The position numbers and the translations under genes were made by a program. From Skermanella rosea (GTDB lineage: Bacteria; Pseudomonadota; Alphaproteobacteria; Azospirillales; Azospirillaceae), in assembly GCF_016806835.2 (NCBI RefSeq), contig NZ_CP086114.1, positions 1 to 64,000 on the forward strand: a DNA stretch of 64,000 nt, given 5' to 3'. This document shows positions 1 through 8,008 of the stretch, piece by piece. Numbering within the stretch: position 1 is the stretch's first letter; each line of letters starts with the position of its first letter. The notes beneath the pieces are model-generated. The model saw only the letters and a list, made by a program, of their open reading frames with translations. It did not search any database and was not told the origin of the DNA.

Positions 1-1356
1 GTCTCCGGCGTGTCGCTGGCGGTTGCGCCGGGGCGGCCCCTGACCCTGCTGGGCGAGACCGGCTCGGGCAAGTCGCTGGTCGCCCAGGCGGTCATGGGAA
101 CGCTGCCGGCCGGGCTGAAGGCTTCCGGCAGCATCCGCTTCCTCGGCATGGAGCTGCTGTCCGCATCGCCGGCCGCACGGCGGTCGCTATGGGGCCGCGA
201 CATCTCCCTGCTGCCTCAGGAGCCCTGGCTGGCGCTCGACCCGACCATGCGGATCGGCGCCCAGGTCGCCGAGGTCCACCGCTTCGTCCACCGCCGCACG
301 GCGTCGGAATCCGCCGCTCGGACCGGTTCCGACCTGGAGGCGGTCGGCCTCGGGAAGGCGGCGGCGCTCCACCCCTTCCAGATGTCGGGCGGCATGTGCC
401 AGCGGGCGGCGATCGCCGTCGCCCACGCGGCGGACAGCCGGCTGCTGCTGGCGGACGAGCCGACCAAGGGGCTCGACGCAGGCCTGCGCGACAGCGTCGT
501 CGCCCGGCTGCGGCAGGAGGTCGAGGCCGGCCGGCTGGTCTTCACGATTACCCACGACGTGGCCGTGGCCCGTGCGCTGGGCGGGACGGTCGGGGTCATG
601 CTCGACGGAAGACTGATCGACCTGGGTCCGGCGGAGCAGGTCCTCACCGCACCGTCGCACCCCTATACGCGGGCGCTGCTGGACGCCGATCCGGCGGCCT
701 GGGAGCACAGGGTGCCGGCAGGGGCGGGTAGCAGCGTGATCGCCGGCCGCTCGCTCGCGGTGTCGCGCGGCGGGCGCCGCCTGTTCGAGGGCATCGACGT
801 CGAGGTCGGCTACGGGGAGATCGTCTCCGTCGTCGGCCCCAGCGGCTGCGGGAAGACGACGCTGGGCAATGTGCTGCTGGGGCTGGTCAAGGCCGATTCC
901 GGGGCGGTCGAGCGGCGGGAGGCGGTGTCGCGGCTGCGCTTCCAGAAGCTCTACCAGGATCCGCCGGCCGCGTTCGGCCCGACCCAGACGATCCGGCGGG
1001 CGCTGGCCGACCTGGCGCGGCTGCACGCCATTCCCTGGACCGCGGTCGAAGCCATGCTCGCCCGGTTGCGCCTCGCGCCGAGGCTGCTCGACCGCCTGCC
1101 GGGCCAGATCTCGGGCGGCGAACTGCAACGCTTCGCGCTGGCCCGCGCGCTGCTGCTCGATCCGGTCTTCCTGTTCGCCGACGAGCCCACCTCCCGCCTG
1201 GACCCTGTCAGCCAGCAGGAGGTCACGGAGCTGCTGCTGGAAATCGTCCGCGACACGGGCCTGGGCGTCCTGCTGGTGACCCACGACCTGGCGCTCGCCG
1301 AGCGGATCTCCAACCGCGTGCTCAGGCTCCGGCCGGAAGGGGATGCCGCCGCCTGA
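1..1356 (+). CDS. Peptide/nickel-type ABC transporter, fused double ATPase (5' end missing)
   Basis: Two complete ABC ATPase domains in one chain, as in DppD-DppF/YejF-type fusions that power uptake of oligopeptides or related solutes. Domain 1 has Walker A GETGSGKS near residue 20, signature MSGGMCQR and Walker B LLLADEPTKGLD. Domain 2 has GPSGCGKT near residue 280, ISGGELQR and LFADEPTSRLD. The reading frame is open to base 1 (codons Val-Ser-Gly precede the first GTG at 10), so the true start and the N-terminal tip lie outside the window. Permease genes are presumably upstream. The C-terminal oligopeptide-binding extension looks short. The substrate cannot be read from the sequence. Confidence 0.92.
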   Translation, partial: VSGVSLAVAPGRPLTLLGETGSGKSLVAQAVMGTLPAGLKASGSIRFLGMELLSASPAARRSLWGRDISLLPQEPWLALDPTMRIGAQVAEVHRFVHRRTASESAARTGSDLEAVGLGKAAALHPFQMSGGMCQRAAIAVAHAADSRLLLADEPTKGLDAGLRDSVVARLRQEVEAGRLVFTITHDVAVARALGGTVGVMLDGRLIDLGPAEQVLTAPSHPYTRALLDADPAAWEHRVPAGAGSSVIAGRSLAVSRGGRRLFEGIDVEVGYGEIVSVVGPSGCGKTTLGNVLLGLVKADSGAVERREAVSRLRFQKLYQDPPAAFGPTQTIRRALADLARLHAIPWTAVEAMLARLRLAPRLLDRLPGQISGGELQRFALARALLLDPVFLFADEPTSRLDPVSQQEVTELLLEIVRDTGLGVLLVTHDLALAERISNRVLRLRPEGDAAA

Positions 1357-1417
1357 CGGGAAGCGCTGACCGTTGCTCGCTCAGTCCATTACTCCCCTTG
1401 ACGCCGCTACCGGATTG

Positions 1418-1467
1418 CAGGATCATTTGACGGACATTATGTCGCCGATTGATACGAGATGATCCTG
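1418..1467 (+). promoter_or_regulatory. 9-bp inverted repeat upstream of the toxin-antitoxin genes (candidate operator)
   Basis: CAGGATCAT at 1418-1426 is exactly complementary to ATGATCCTG at 1459-1467. The arms flank about 32 bases that hold TTGACG (a possible -35) and an AT-richer stretch, and the right arm ends just before the antitoxin start. Type II antitoxins usually repress their own promoter at such palindromes, so this is a plausible autoregulatory operator. The role is inferred from position only. Confidence 0.45.
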
Positions 1468-1477
1468 GTAGGTGAGC

Positions 1478-1915
1478 ATGGAAGCGGACGTTGCCGGCAT
1501 CGCCAAGGTTCTGGGTGGGCGAGAGGTTCTCGGGAGTGATCTCCGATCTCTGGGAGACCTCGAACGCGCCGTGGTCGAGGGGCTGCCCAAGGAGACCGTG
1601 CGGAGACTTGCGCGCGCCGTCTACAGCGATGCTCATCACCAGCGCGTCCTGATCCATGCCATCATTCCTGAAGCCACATACAAACGGCGTCAAGCGCGGC
1701 TCAATCAGTCGGAGAGCGAGCGGACGGAACGCTTGGCCCGGATCGTGTCCAGGGCACGCGCGGTTTGGAACGACGACGGCGATGCGGCCGAGTTCCTGAC
1801 ACGGCCCCATCCTCTCCTTGAAGGCAGAACGCCTTTGGAGGTGGTTCGAAGCGAGGTTGGAGCCAAGCGCGTCGAACAGATCCTGGGCGCCCTCGACTAT
1901 GGCTTGCCCGTCTGA
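1478..1915 (+). CDS. Xre/MbcA/ParS-type antitoxin of a RES toxin-antitoxin pair
   Basis: 145-residue protein. The C-terminal half carries the MbcA/ParS/Xre (DUF2384) signature: a helical region around residues 55-90 followed by a tail of the form HPLLEGRTPLEVVRSEVGA, the usual 'P...L.G.tPl' motif that contacts the toxin. The partner RES-domain gene follows 44 bases downstream on the same strand, the standard order for this system. ATG at 1478 is preferred because AGGTG lies 4 bases before it; an in-frame GTG at 1472 is possible. The antitoxin is expected to neutralise the toxin and repress the operon. Confidence 0.88.
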   Translation: MEADVAGIAKVLGGREVLGSDLRSLGDLERAVVEGLPKETVRRLARAVYSDAHHQRVLIHAIIPEATYKRRQARLNQSESERTERLARIVSRARAVWNDDGDAAEFLTRPHPLLEGRTPLEVVRSEVGAKRVEQILGALDYGLPV

Positions 1916-1959
1916 TGCGGTCTTTGCTTCCGGTCGCGGTTCCTTGAGGCCATCGCCGC

Positions 1960-2430
1960 ATGAAGGTATGGCGTATCGGCGGTGGATCGCATCCCGTATT
2001 CGCGGGCGAGGGAGCGCGTCTGTTCGGTGGCCGCTGGAACTCCCCCGGGCTTGCGGTCATTTATTGCGGATCGAGTTTCGCCATCTGCATGCTGGAGCGG
2101 CTGGTCTGGTCCGGCATCGGGCACGTGCCGAAGAATGACCGTTATGTAACGGCGGAGTTCCCGGAAAGCTTCGTCGAGAACCTCGATGAATCGGTATTGC
2201 CGGATTGGCAGGGCGAAGGGTCCGCCGCCGCGCGCCGCTTCGGCAACCAATGGCTCTCGGACAGGCGTTCCGCCGTGTTGTCCGTTCCGTCGGCCGTCAC
2301 CGGGATAGACCGGAATTTTCTGGTCAATCCACACCATCCTGATTTCGGATCAATCGTGACGTCGGACGAGCAACCCGTCGATTGGGATCGGCGCCTGTTC
2401 GGTGAACGGACGAATCCGGCGATGGAATGA
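1960..2430 (+). CDS. RES-domain toxin (NAD+-degrading family)
   Basis: 156 residues, the normal size for the RES family (ParT/MbcT-like). The N-terminus reads KVWRI followed by GEGARLFGGRWNSPG, which contains the conserved Arg, Gly-Gly-Arg-Trp-Asn and following residues that shape the NAD-binding pocket. A conserved Ser/Glu region follows (Y-C-G-S-S near residue 36, then Glu in MLERL). Characterised family members hydrolyse or phosphorolyse NAD+ and stop growth when not bound by the Xre partner. No strong Shine-Dalgarno precedes the ATG, which suits low toxin synthesis relative to antitoxin. No frameshift is visible, so the pair looks intact. Confidence 0.88.
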   Translation: MKVWRIGGGSHPVFAGEGARLFGGRWNSPGLAVIYCGSSFAICMLERLVWSGIGHVPKNDRYVTAEFPESFVENLDESVLPDWQGEGSAAARRFGNQWLSDRRSAVLSVPSAVTGIDRNFLVNPHHPDFGSIVTSDEQPVDWDRRLFGERTNPAME

Positions 2431-2460
2431 GAATGATACCCGGACTCCGTTGAGCACCCG

Positions 2461-2490
2461 AATGCGTTGGGTCCGAAAACCCAACGCATT
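2461..2490. terminator. Hairpin between convergent RES and creA genes (REP-like stem)
   Basis: AATGCGTTGGGT at 2461-2472 pairs perfectly with ACCCAACGCATT at 2479-2490 around a 6-base loop. It sits between the end of the toxin gene (2430) and the end of creA (2499), so it can act as a bidirectional terminator. The ATGCGTTGGG/CCCAACGCAT core recurs in the hairpin at 49055-49080, so this may be one member of a dispersed hairpin family. Confidence 0.6.
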
Positions 2491-2498
2491 CAATCCGC

Positions 2499-2981
2499 TC
2501 AGTCCGGCTTGCCGTTGCTCCAGGACACCTGTTCGTCGAACAGCGGGATGGTGGAGACGGCCATCTTGGCACTGCCTTCCTGGACCTGCCGGGAGAAGGA
2601 CACGTAGACCAGCGTGTTGTTCTTCTGGTCGTAGATCCGGCGGACCGCCAGCGACTTGAAGATCAGGCTCTGGCGCTCGCTGAAGATCTCGTCGCCGTTC
2701 TTGTCGGTGTCGATGTCGCCGATGACGATCGGCCCGGTCTGCCGGCAGGCGATCGACGAGTTGGACGGGTCCTGGAACCAGTCGCCCTGGCGCAGGCGGT
2801 CGATCAGGCCCCGGCTGAAATAGGTCATGTGGCAGGTGACGCCCTGGACCTCCGGATCGCTGATCGCCTCGATCACGATGTCGTTGCCGGTCCAGTCCGT
2901 CCCGATCTTGCCGACCTCCTCGGCCAGGGCCGGCGTCGCGGCGGCCAGTGCCGCCGCCAGTGTAAGCGCTTTTCGTAGCAT
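2499..2981 (-). CDS. creA: CreA family periplasmic protein
   Basis: 160 residues with an N-terminal signal peptide (LTLAAALAAATPALA, cleavage before EEVGKIG). The mature part matches the CreA family: D.I.IEAI.DPEVQGVTC, a stretch ending SIACRQTGPI, then ERQSLIFKSL.VRR.YD and NTLVYVSFSRQVQEGS..MAVSTIPL. Two conserved cysteines (in GVTCH and IACRQ) could form a disulfide. The molecular role of CreA is poorly defined despite its name, which refers to a genetic locus linked to catabolite repression. ATG at 2981 is chosen because GGAG lies 6 bases upstream; an ATG at 2993 is in frame. It lies just after the liv-type operon terminator, so it is probably transcribed on its own. Confidence 0.9.
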   Translation of the reverse strand: MLRKALTLAAALAAATPALAEEVGKIGTDWTGNDIVIEAISDPEVQGVTCHMTYFSRGLIDRLRQGDWFQDPSNSSIACRQTGPIVIGDIDTDKNGDEIFSERQSLIFKSLAVRRIYDQKNNTLVYVSFSRQVQEGSAKMAVSTIPLFDEQVSWSNGKPD

Positions 2982-3007
2982 TCCCGTCTCCATGGTATGG
3001 GATGCTA

Positions 3008-3043
3008 AACCCGGCGGCGGGCGATTCGTCCCGCCGCCGGGTT
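3008..3043 (-). terminator. Rho-independent terminator of the branched-chain-type ABC operon
   Basis: A perfect 14-bp stem (3008-3021 with 3030-3043, 8-base loop) lies 18 bases after the stop codon of the fused permease-ATPase gene. On the minus strand it is followed by TTTAGC. It separates the transporter operon from creA. Confidence 0.75.
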
Positions 3044-3060
3044 CCGGGAACCGGAGAACT

Positions 3061-5673
3061 TCAGAGCCAGAGGGTTTCGCGCCGGTACTCCAGGTCTTCC
3101 AGCAGCGGACGGCTCGGCCCCTGGTGGACGACCCGGCCGCGTTCCAGCGCGTAGGTGCGGTCGGACAGCGCCAGCACGAGGTCGAGGTTGTGGTCCACGA
3201 TGATGATGGAGACCTCCCGGCGCAGCCGGTCGAACACGGTGAACAGTTCCTCCGTGATGGCGGGCGACAGGCCCTCGAACGGTTCGTCCAGCAGAAGCAC
3301 GCGGACGTCGCCGTGCAGGGCGCGGGCGACCGCCACCATCTGCTGCTCGCCGCCGGAGAGATAGTCGGCCGGCGTGTCCAGCCGCTCCCGCAGCCGGGGG
3401 AAGAACTCGAAGATGCGGTCCTCGTCCCAGTGCCTGCCGGCCCCGGTGCGCCGGCGGAGCCGTCCCAGCATCAGGTTCTCGGCCACCGTCATGCCGGCGA
3501 ACAGGCCGCGGCCCTGGGGCACGTAGCCGACGCCCAGGCGGGCGATCTCCGGCGCGCCGAGGCCGACCAGGTTGCGCCCGCCAAAGTCGATGGTGCCGGA
3601 AGCCGGCGGCGCCGTGCCGATGATGCCCTTGAGCAGCGTCGACTTGCCGGCGCCGTTGCGGCCCAGCAGGGCCACGATCTCGCCCTCGTGCAGGTCGAAC
3701 GACACGTCGTTGATGATGTGGCTTTTGCCGTACAGGACGTTGAGCCCGCGCGCCTCCATCACCATGCCGCTGCCGGCCGCACTCTCCCGCGCGCGGGCCG
3801 CGATTGCGGAGGTGCCGGAGCCGATATAGACCTCCTGCACGCGGGCGTCGCTCCGCGCCTCCTCCACCGTCCCGTCGACCAGCACGCGGCCCTGGTTCAT
3901 CACCGTGACCTGGTCGGCGAGGCCGAACACCCGGTCCACGTCGTGCTCGACCAGCAGCACGGGGATATGGTCGGCGATGCGCCGGATCAGGGAGGAGATG
4001 CGCTCCCGCTCGGCCGCGGCGAGGCCGGCCAGGGGCTCGTCGAGCAGCAGGATCGATGGCCGGGACGCGAGCGCTATGCCCATGTCCACCAGCCGCTGCC
4101 CGCCATAGGACAGGCTGCCGGCCAGCGCCCGTTCCGTCCCGCCCAGCCCCATGAAGGAGATCACCTCGCGGGTTTCGGCGTTGATCTCCTCGATCGCGTC
4201 GGCCGGGCGCCAGGCGTTGAAACGGTGTGCGTGGCGCGCCTGGGAGGCGAGGCGGATGTTCTCCTCCACCGTCAGGTCGGGGAACAGGTTGGTGATCTGG
4301 AACGACCGGGCCAGCCCGGCCTGGCAGATCCGGTCGGGCGCCATGCCTGACACGGTCGCGCCGCCGAGAGTCACCGTGCCGGTGGTCGGCGGGAACATGC
4401 CGGAGATCAGGTTGAACACCGTCGTCTTGCCGGCGCCGTTGGGGCCGATCAGCGCGTGCAGCGTCCGGTTCCGGACGGTGAAGGACACCTCGTCCACGGC
4501 GGCCAGGCCGCCGAAGCGCTTGCCGATCCCGTCGCAGACCAGCACCGGGCCGGTGCCGGCCGGAACGTCGCGCAGGAACGAGGGGACCGTCGTGTCGCCG
4601 GCCCCGCCGCGGGCGGAGACCCGGTTCGCCATGGCCGCCTCGCCGACCGGGGCAGGGCGGAACATCGACCAGATCCGGGAGCCCACTCCGACCAGCCCGG
4701 TGGGCGAGAACAGGATGAACCCCACGAACAGCAGGCCGAACCACAGCAGCCAGTTCGGCGTCCACATCGACAGGTATTCGCGGAACAGGATGTAGAAGAC
4801 CGCCCCGATCGCCGGGCCGAGGAAGCTGCGCATGCCGCCGATCACGACCATCGCCAGCAGCTCGCCTGAGAAGGCGATGCTGGTCGGCTCGGCCGAGGCG
4901 AAGCGGTTCTGGAGCACGAACAACGCGCCCGCGAATCCGGTGACGGTGGAGGAAATCACGAAGGCGACCAGCTTGTAGCGCCGCGTCGGGTAGCCCGCGA
5001 AGGAGGCGCGCTGCTCGTTCTCGCGGATCGCCACCAGCGTCCGCCCCAGCGGCGAGCCGAGCAGCCGCCACAGGCCCGCCGCCACCAGCAGGGCCAGGAC
5101 GGCGACCAGGGCGTAGAAGACCCGCTGGTCGTTGAAATCGATGCCGAACAGGATCGGCCGCTGGATTCCGCCAAGCCCGTTCTCGCCGCCGGTCAGCGCC
5201 GTCCAACGGAAGGATGTCGCGAAGGTCATGGCGGTGAAGGCAAGGGTCAGCAGCGAGAAATAGACGCCGCGCCGGCGCAGGAAGAAGAAGCCGGCGACCA
5301 CGGCGAGCGCCGCGACCACGCCGATGGCGCCGAGCACAGGGGTGAACAGGCCGCCGGGCGTCCAGTTCAGCTGGATCAGCGCCGCCGCGTAGGCGCCGAT
5401 GCCGAACCACGCGCCGTGGCCGAACGATACCAGGCCGGTATAGCCCACCAGCAGGTTCAGCCCGAGCGCCGCGATCACCAGGATCAGGCAGACCGTGGCC
5501 GCGTCGTAGGTGAGGCCGATCGCCTCGAACAGGAAGGGCAGGGCGAGGATGCCGGCCGCGGCGGCGATGAGCTGCATCGGAACGGGGGAGGCAGCGGCCC
5601 GCGACGCCGGAGCCGCCGGGGCGACCCCGCGCGCCGGCTCGGTGATTTTCTTGGTAGCCATGGGCGGCCTCAC
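3061..5673 (-). CDS. Fused LivM-LivG-LivF: branched-chain-type ABC permease plus two ATPases
   Basis: 870 residues with three proteins in one chain. Residues about 35-340 are a LivM-type permease (LNLLVGYTGLVSFGHGAWFGIGAY, several membrane spans, G.MRSFLGP.IGA). Residues about 375-620 are a LivG ATPase (Walker A GPNGAGKT, signature LSYGGQR, LLLDEPLAGL). Residues about 640-870 are a LivF ATPase (GRNGAGKS, LSGGEQQM, LLLDEPFEGL). Usually these are three genes. The GTG at 5673 overlaps the permease stop as GTGA, implying coupling; ATG at 5661, with GTGAGG before it, is an alternative start. It acts with the LivH-type permease and the TAT-exported binding protein upstream. The substrate could be an amino acid, urea, amide or aromatic compound. 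Confidence 0.93.
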   Translation of the reverse strand: MRPPMATKKITEPARGVAPAAPASRAAASPVPMQLIAAAAGILALPFLFEAIGLTYDAATVCLILVIAALGLNLLVGYTGLVSFGHGAWFGIGAYAAALIQLNWTPGGLFTPVLGAIGVVAALAVVAGFFFLRRRGVYFSLLTLAFTAMTFATSFRWTALTGGENGLGGIQRPILFGIDFNDQRVFYALVAVLALLVAAGLWRLLGSPLGRTLVAIRENEQRASFAGYPTRRYKLVAFVISSTVTGFAGALFVLQNRFASAEPTSIAFSGELLAMVVIGGMRSFLGPAIGAVFYILFREYLSMWTPNWLLWFGLLFVGFILFSPTGLVGVGSRIWSMFRPAPVGEAAMANRVSARGGAGDTTVPSFLRDVPAGTGPVLVCDGIGKRFGGLAAVDEVSFTVRNRTLHALIGPNGAGKTTVFNLISGMFPPTTGTVTLGGATVSGMAPDRICQAGLARSFQITNLFPDLTVEENIRLASQARHAHRFNAWRPADAIEEINAETREVISFMGLGGTERALAGSLSYGGQRLVDMGIALASRPSILLLDEPLAGLAAAERERISSLIRRIADHIPVLLVEHDVDRVFGLADQVTVMNQGRVLVDGTVEEARSDARVQEVYIGSGTSAIAARARESAAGSGMVMEARGLNVLYGKSHIINDVSFDLHEGEIVALLGRNGAGKSTLLKGIIGTAPPASGTIDFGGRNLVGLGAPEIARLGVGYVPQGRGLFAGMTVAENLMLGRLRRRTGAGRHWDEDRIFEFFPRLRERLDTPADYLSGGEQQMVAVARALHGDVRVLLLDEPFEGLSPAITEELFTVFDRLRREVSIIIVDHNLDLVLALSDRTYALERGRVVHQGPSRPLLEDLEYRRETLWL

Positions 5674-6548
5674 TCAAATCGCATGATGCGCTCGCCGAAC
5701 AGGCCGCGCGGACGGAGCAGAAGGACCAGCAGCATCAGCAGGTAGATCGACGCCTCGGCGGCGGCCGGGACGAAATGGATCGCCAGCCCACGCACCACGC
5801 CGACCAGCAGGGCGGCGACCACCACGCCCCAGAAACTGCCGAGCCCGCCGATCACGACCACCACGAAGGCGGCGGTGATGATCTCCGCGCCCATGGCGGG
5901 ATGGACGCCCGAGATCGGGGCGAGCAGCACGCCGGCCAGCCCGGCCAGCCCGATCCCCAGCGCCACCACGGCGGTCATGATCGGGGCCAGCGAGATTCCC
6001 AGGACCGCGACCATGTCCGGGTTCTGGACGCCGGCCTTGACCACCCGGCCGAACGAGGTCTTGTTCAGCAGCAGCCAGGTCCCCGTCACGGCCAGCGCCG
6101 CGACCGCCAGCATCGCCAGGCGGTAATAGGGGAAGATCATGTCGCCGACGAACAGCTGGCCCTGGATGTAGGACGGGATGCGGAAGGGCAGGGGTGCCGC
6201 ACCCCAGACGATCCGGATGGCCTGCTCGATCACCATGGCGAGGCCGAAGGTCAGCAGCAGCCCCAGGATCGGGTCGGACCGGTAGAACCGCCGGAACATG
6301 GTCCGCTCCAGCGCGATTCCGACCACGGCGACCAGGATCGGGGACAGCACGAGCGCCCCGCCGAACCCGAGATAGCGCTCGATCTCCACGGCGAAATAGG
6401 CGCCGAGCGCGTAGAAGGCGCCGTGCGCCAGGTTGACGATCCCGCCCAGGCTGAAGATCAGGGACAGGCCGAGGGCGATGAGCAGGTAATAGGCGCTGAC
6501 GACGACGCCGTTGAGCACCTGCTCCAGGATGAAGGGTAGCTCTTCCAA
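5670..6548 (-). CDS. LivH-type branched-chain ABC transporter permease
   Basis: 292-residue inner-membrane permease of the LivH family. It starts ILEQVLNGVVVSAYYLLIALGLSLIFSLGGIVNLAHG in pattern, with the conserved N-L-A-H-G-A-F-Y segment near residue 40, an 'ERTMFRRFYRSDP' loop, and the C-terminal GGLGSFWG.VVAALLVG typical of the family. The codon at 6548 is TTG, with GAGG 8 bases upstream. The protein alignment fits this start, so a TTG initiator is likely. The gene overlaps the downstream fusion gene by GTGA. It forms the membrane channel together with the LivM part of that fusion. Confidence 0.93.
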   Translation of the reverse strand: MEELPFILEQVLNGVVVSAYYLLIALGLSLIFSLGGIVNLAHGAFYALGAYFAVEIERYLGFGGALVLSPILVAVVGIALERTMFRRFYRSDPILGLLLTFGLAMVIEQAIRIVWGAAPLPFRIPSYIQGQLFVGDMIFPYYRLAMLAVAALAVTGTWLLLNKTSFGRVVKAGVQNPDMVAVLGISLAPIMTAVVALGIGLAGLAGVLLAPISGVHPAMGAEIITAAFVVVVIGGLGSFWGVVVAALLVGVVRGLAIHFVPAAAEASIYLLMLLVLLLRPRGLFGERIMRFE

Positions 6549-6593
6549 GGGCGGGGCCTCGCGGAGGGGAAACGGACGTGGGGCGTTGGGAAA

Positions 6594-6619
6594 CCCGGCG
6601 CGGCTTGCGCCGCGCCGGG
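6594..6619 (-). terminator. Intercistronic hairpin between binding-protein and permease genes
   Basis: An 11-bp GC stem (6594-6604 with 6609-6619, loop TTGC) lies just after the binding-protein stop and before the permease start. Such hairpins in ABC operons commonly protect the upstream mRNA or attenuate readthrough, so that the binding protein is made in excess. There is no long T-run, so full termination is doubtful. Confidence 0.55.
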
Positions 6620-6626
6620 ATCGGCG

Positions 6627-7892
6627 TTACCCAAGGTTGCAGGCGCTGTCGGCCCGCGTGGTCGCGATGGTCTCCAGGTCCTCGCCGGGGCCGGGGACCG
6701 GGTCGCCGAGAAGCAGCATGTCCCACTGGTCCGCCTGCTTGTCGGCGGGCTTCGGCCGGATCGAGTACATCTCGTTCATCAGCTGGTGGTCCCAGCTGCG
6801 GAAATAGCCTTCCCGGCCCTTCAGCACGTCGAACTTGGCCCCCGATTCAAGGTGCCCGACGATCCCCTCGGCATCGGTCGATCCGGTCTCGGCGATCGCC
6901 TGCGCCAGGATCTTCATGCCGAGATAGTCGCCCCAGGCCTGGTTCTCCGGCGGCTTGCCCCAGCGCTTGGTGAAGGCTTCGGTGAAGGCCTTGGCGCTCG
7001 GCGTGTCGAGGGAGTGGTGCCAGATCGCGGGCCAGATCCCCGCGAAGGCCGCCGGACCGGCGCCCCAGGCGGCGGCGGTGTCGAAGCCGCCGCCGGCGAG
7101 CGGGTATTCCAGGCCGTATTCCTTGTACTGCTTGATGAAGTTGGTGATCTGGTTGCCGGCCAGGTTGGACACCACGACGTCGGGCCGGGCGCGGCGGATC
7201 TTCAGGATGAAGGGGCTGAAGTCGGTGCTGTCGGTCGGCACCAGTTCGTTCTGCCCCAGGTCGGCGCCGTTCTTCCGGGCGTAGTTGCGGCAGACCTCCA
7301 GCAGGTCGTGGCCGTAGGCGTAGTCGGCGGTCAGGCCGAACCAGGTCTTGCCCTCCACCAGGTTCTCGCGCTTCAGGCTGTCGCCGACGGCGTTGATGTA
7401 CATCGTGTTCGCGCCCTCGATATGGAACATGTATCGATTGCACGACTTGCCACGAAGCTCGTCGGAGTTGCAGCCGGTCTGGATGAACGGGACCTTCTCG
7501 CGCCCCGCCACCTGGGAGATCGCGAGACCGGAAGCCGAGCTGATCTCGCCCAGGATGGCGATGACGTTGTCGCGGCCGATCATCCGGTCCGCCTTGGTCG
7601 AGGCGGTGGACGGGTTGACGCTGTCCTCGGCCAGCAGCTCGATCTTGCGGCCGAGCACGCCGCCCGCCGCGTTGATCTCCTCCGTGGCGAGGGTGACGCC
7701 CATGACGCCGTATTCCCCCAGCGGGCCGAGAAAGCCGGTGCGGGGGGTCAGGTGCCCGACGCGGATCATGTCTGACTGCGCCCGGACGATGGCCGGCGCG
7801 CCGAGCGTCGCCAGCGCCGCCACTCCGGCGGAACCCTTCAGGATCGTCCGGCGGGACAGGCCCGGCTTGGCGGAATCCTTCTCGTTGAACAT
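6627..7892 (-). CDS. Branched-chain-type ABC substrate-binding protein, TAT-exported
   Basis: 421 residues of the Peripla_BP_6/LivK-like family (type 1 periplasmic binding fold). A twin-arginine signal (LSRRTILKGSAGVAALATLGAPAIV, cleavage near ARAQ) leads into IRVGHLTPRTGFLGPLGEYG, then NAAGGVLGRKIELLAEDS and the family's repeated 'AILGEISSASGLA' block. GGGAG lies about 8 bases before the ATG. It is first in the operon with the LivH permease and the LivMGF fusion. The size and the motif set resemble binding proteins for amides, urea or aromatic acids as much as for Leu/Ile/Val, so the ligand is open. The divergent GntR gene is the likely regulator. Confidence 0.9.
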   Translation of the reverse strand: MFNEKDSAKPGLSRRTILKGSAGVAALATLGAPAIVRAQSDMIRVGHLTPRTGFLGPLGEYGVMGVTLATEEINAAGGVLGRKIELLAEDSVNPSTASTKADRMIGRDNVIAILGEISSASGLAISQVAGREKVPFIQTGCNSDELRGKSCNRYMFHIEGANTMYINAVGDSLKRENLVEGKTWFGLTADYAYGHDLLEVCRNYARKNGADLGQNELVPTDSTDFSPFILKIRRARPDVVVSNLAGNQITNFIKQYKEYGLEYPLAGGGFDTAAAWGAGPAAFAGIWPAIWHHSLDTPSAKAFTEAFTKRWGKPPENQAWGDYLGMKILAQAIAETGSTDAEGIVGHLESGAKFDVLKGREGYFRSWDHQLMNEMYSIRPKPADKQADQWDMLLLGDPVPGPGEDLETIATTRADSACNLG

Positions 7893-7944
7893 GGTTTCGC
7901 TCCCACTTTGCGGTTTGTTGTTGATTGTTGAACCATCCGCGATA

Positions 7945-7954
7945 TGTGATCACA
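7945..7954. promoter_or_regulatory. Palindrome in the transporter/GntR divergent intergenic region
   Basis: TGTGATCACA is a perfect 10-bp palindrome midway between the start of the binding-protein gene (7892) and the GntR gene (8009). FCD-type GntR regulators bind short palindromes in this position. It lacks the 6-base spacer of a CRP site. Operator function is inferred. Confidence 0.4.
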
Positions 7955-8008
7955 GTAAGCGAAACGGAGCCTGCGTCAAGGTTCGAAATCACATTGTCGG
8001 GAGGAGCG

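Noticed and set aside
7945-7954. TGTGATCACA read as a CRP site
   Set aside because: It lacks the 6-base spacer between half-sites; a GntR-type operator fits the context better.
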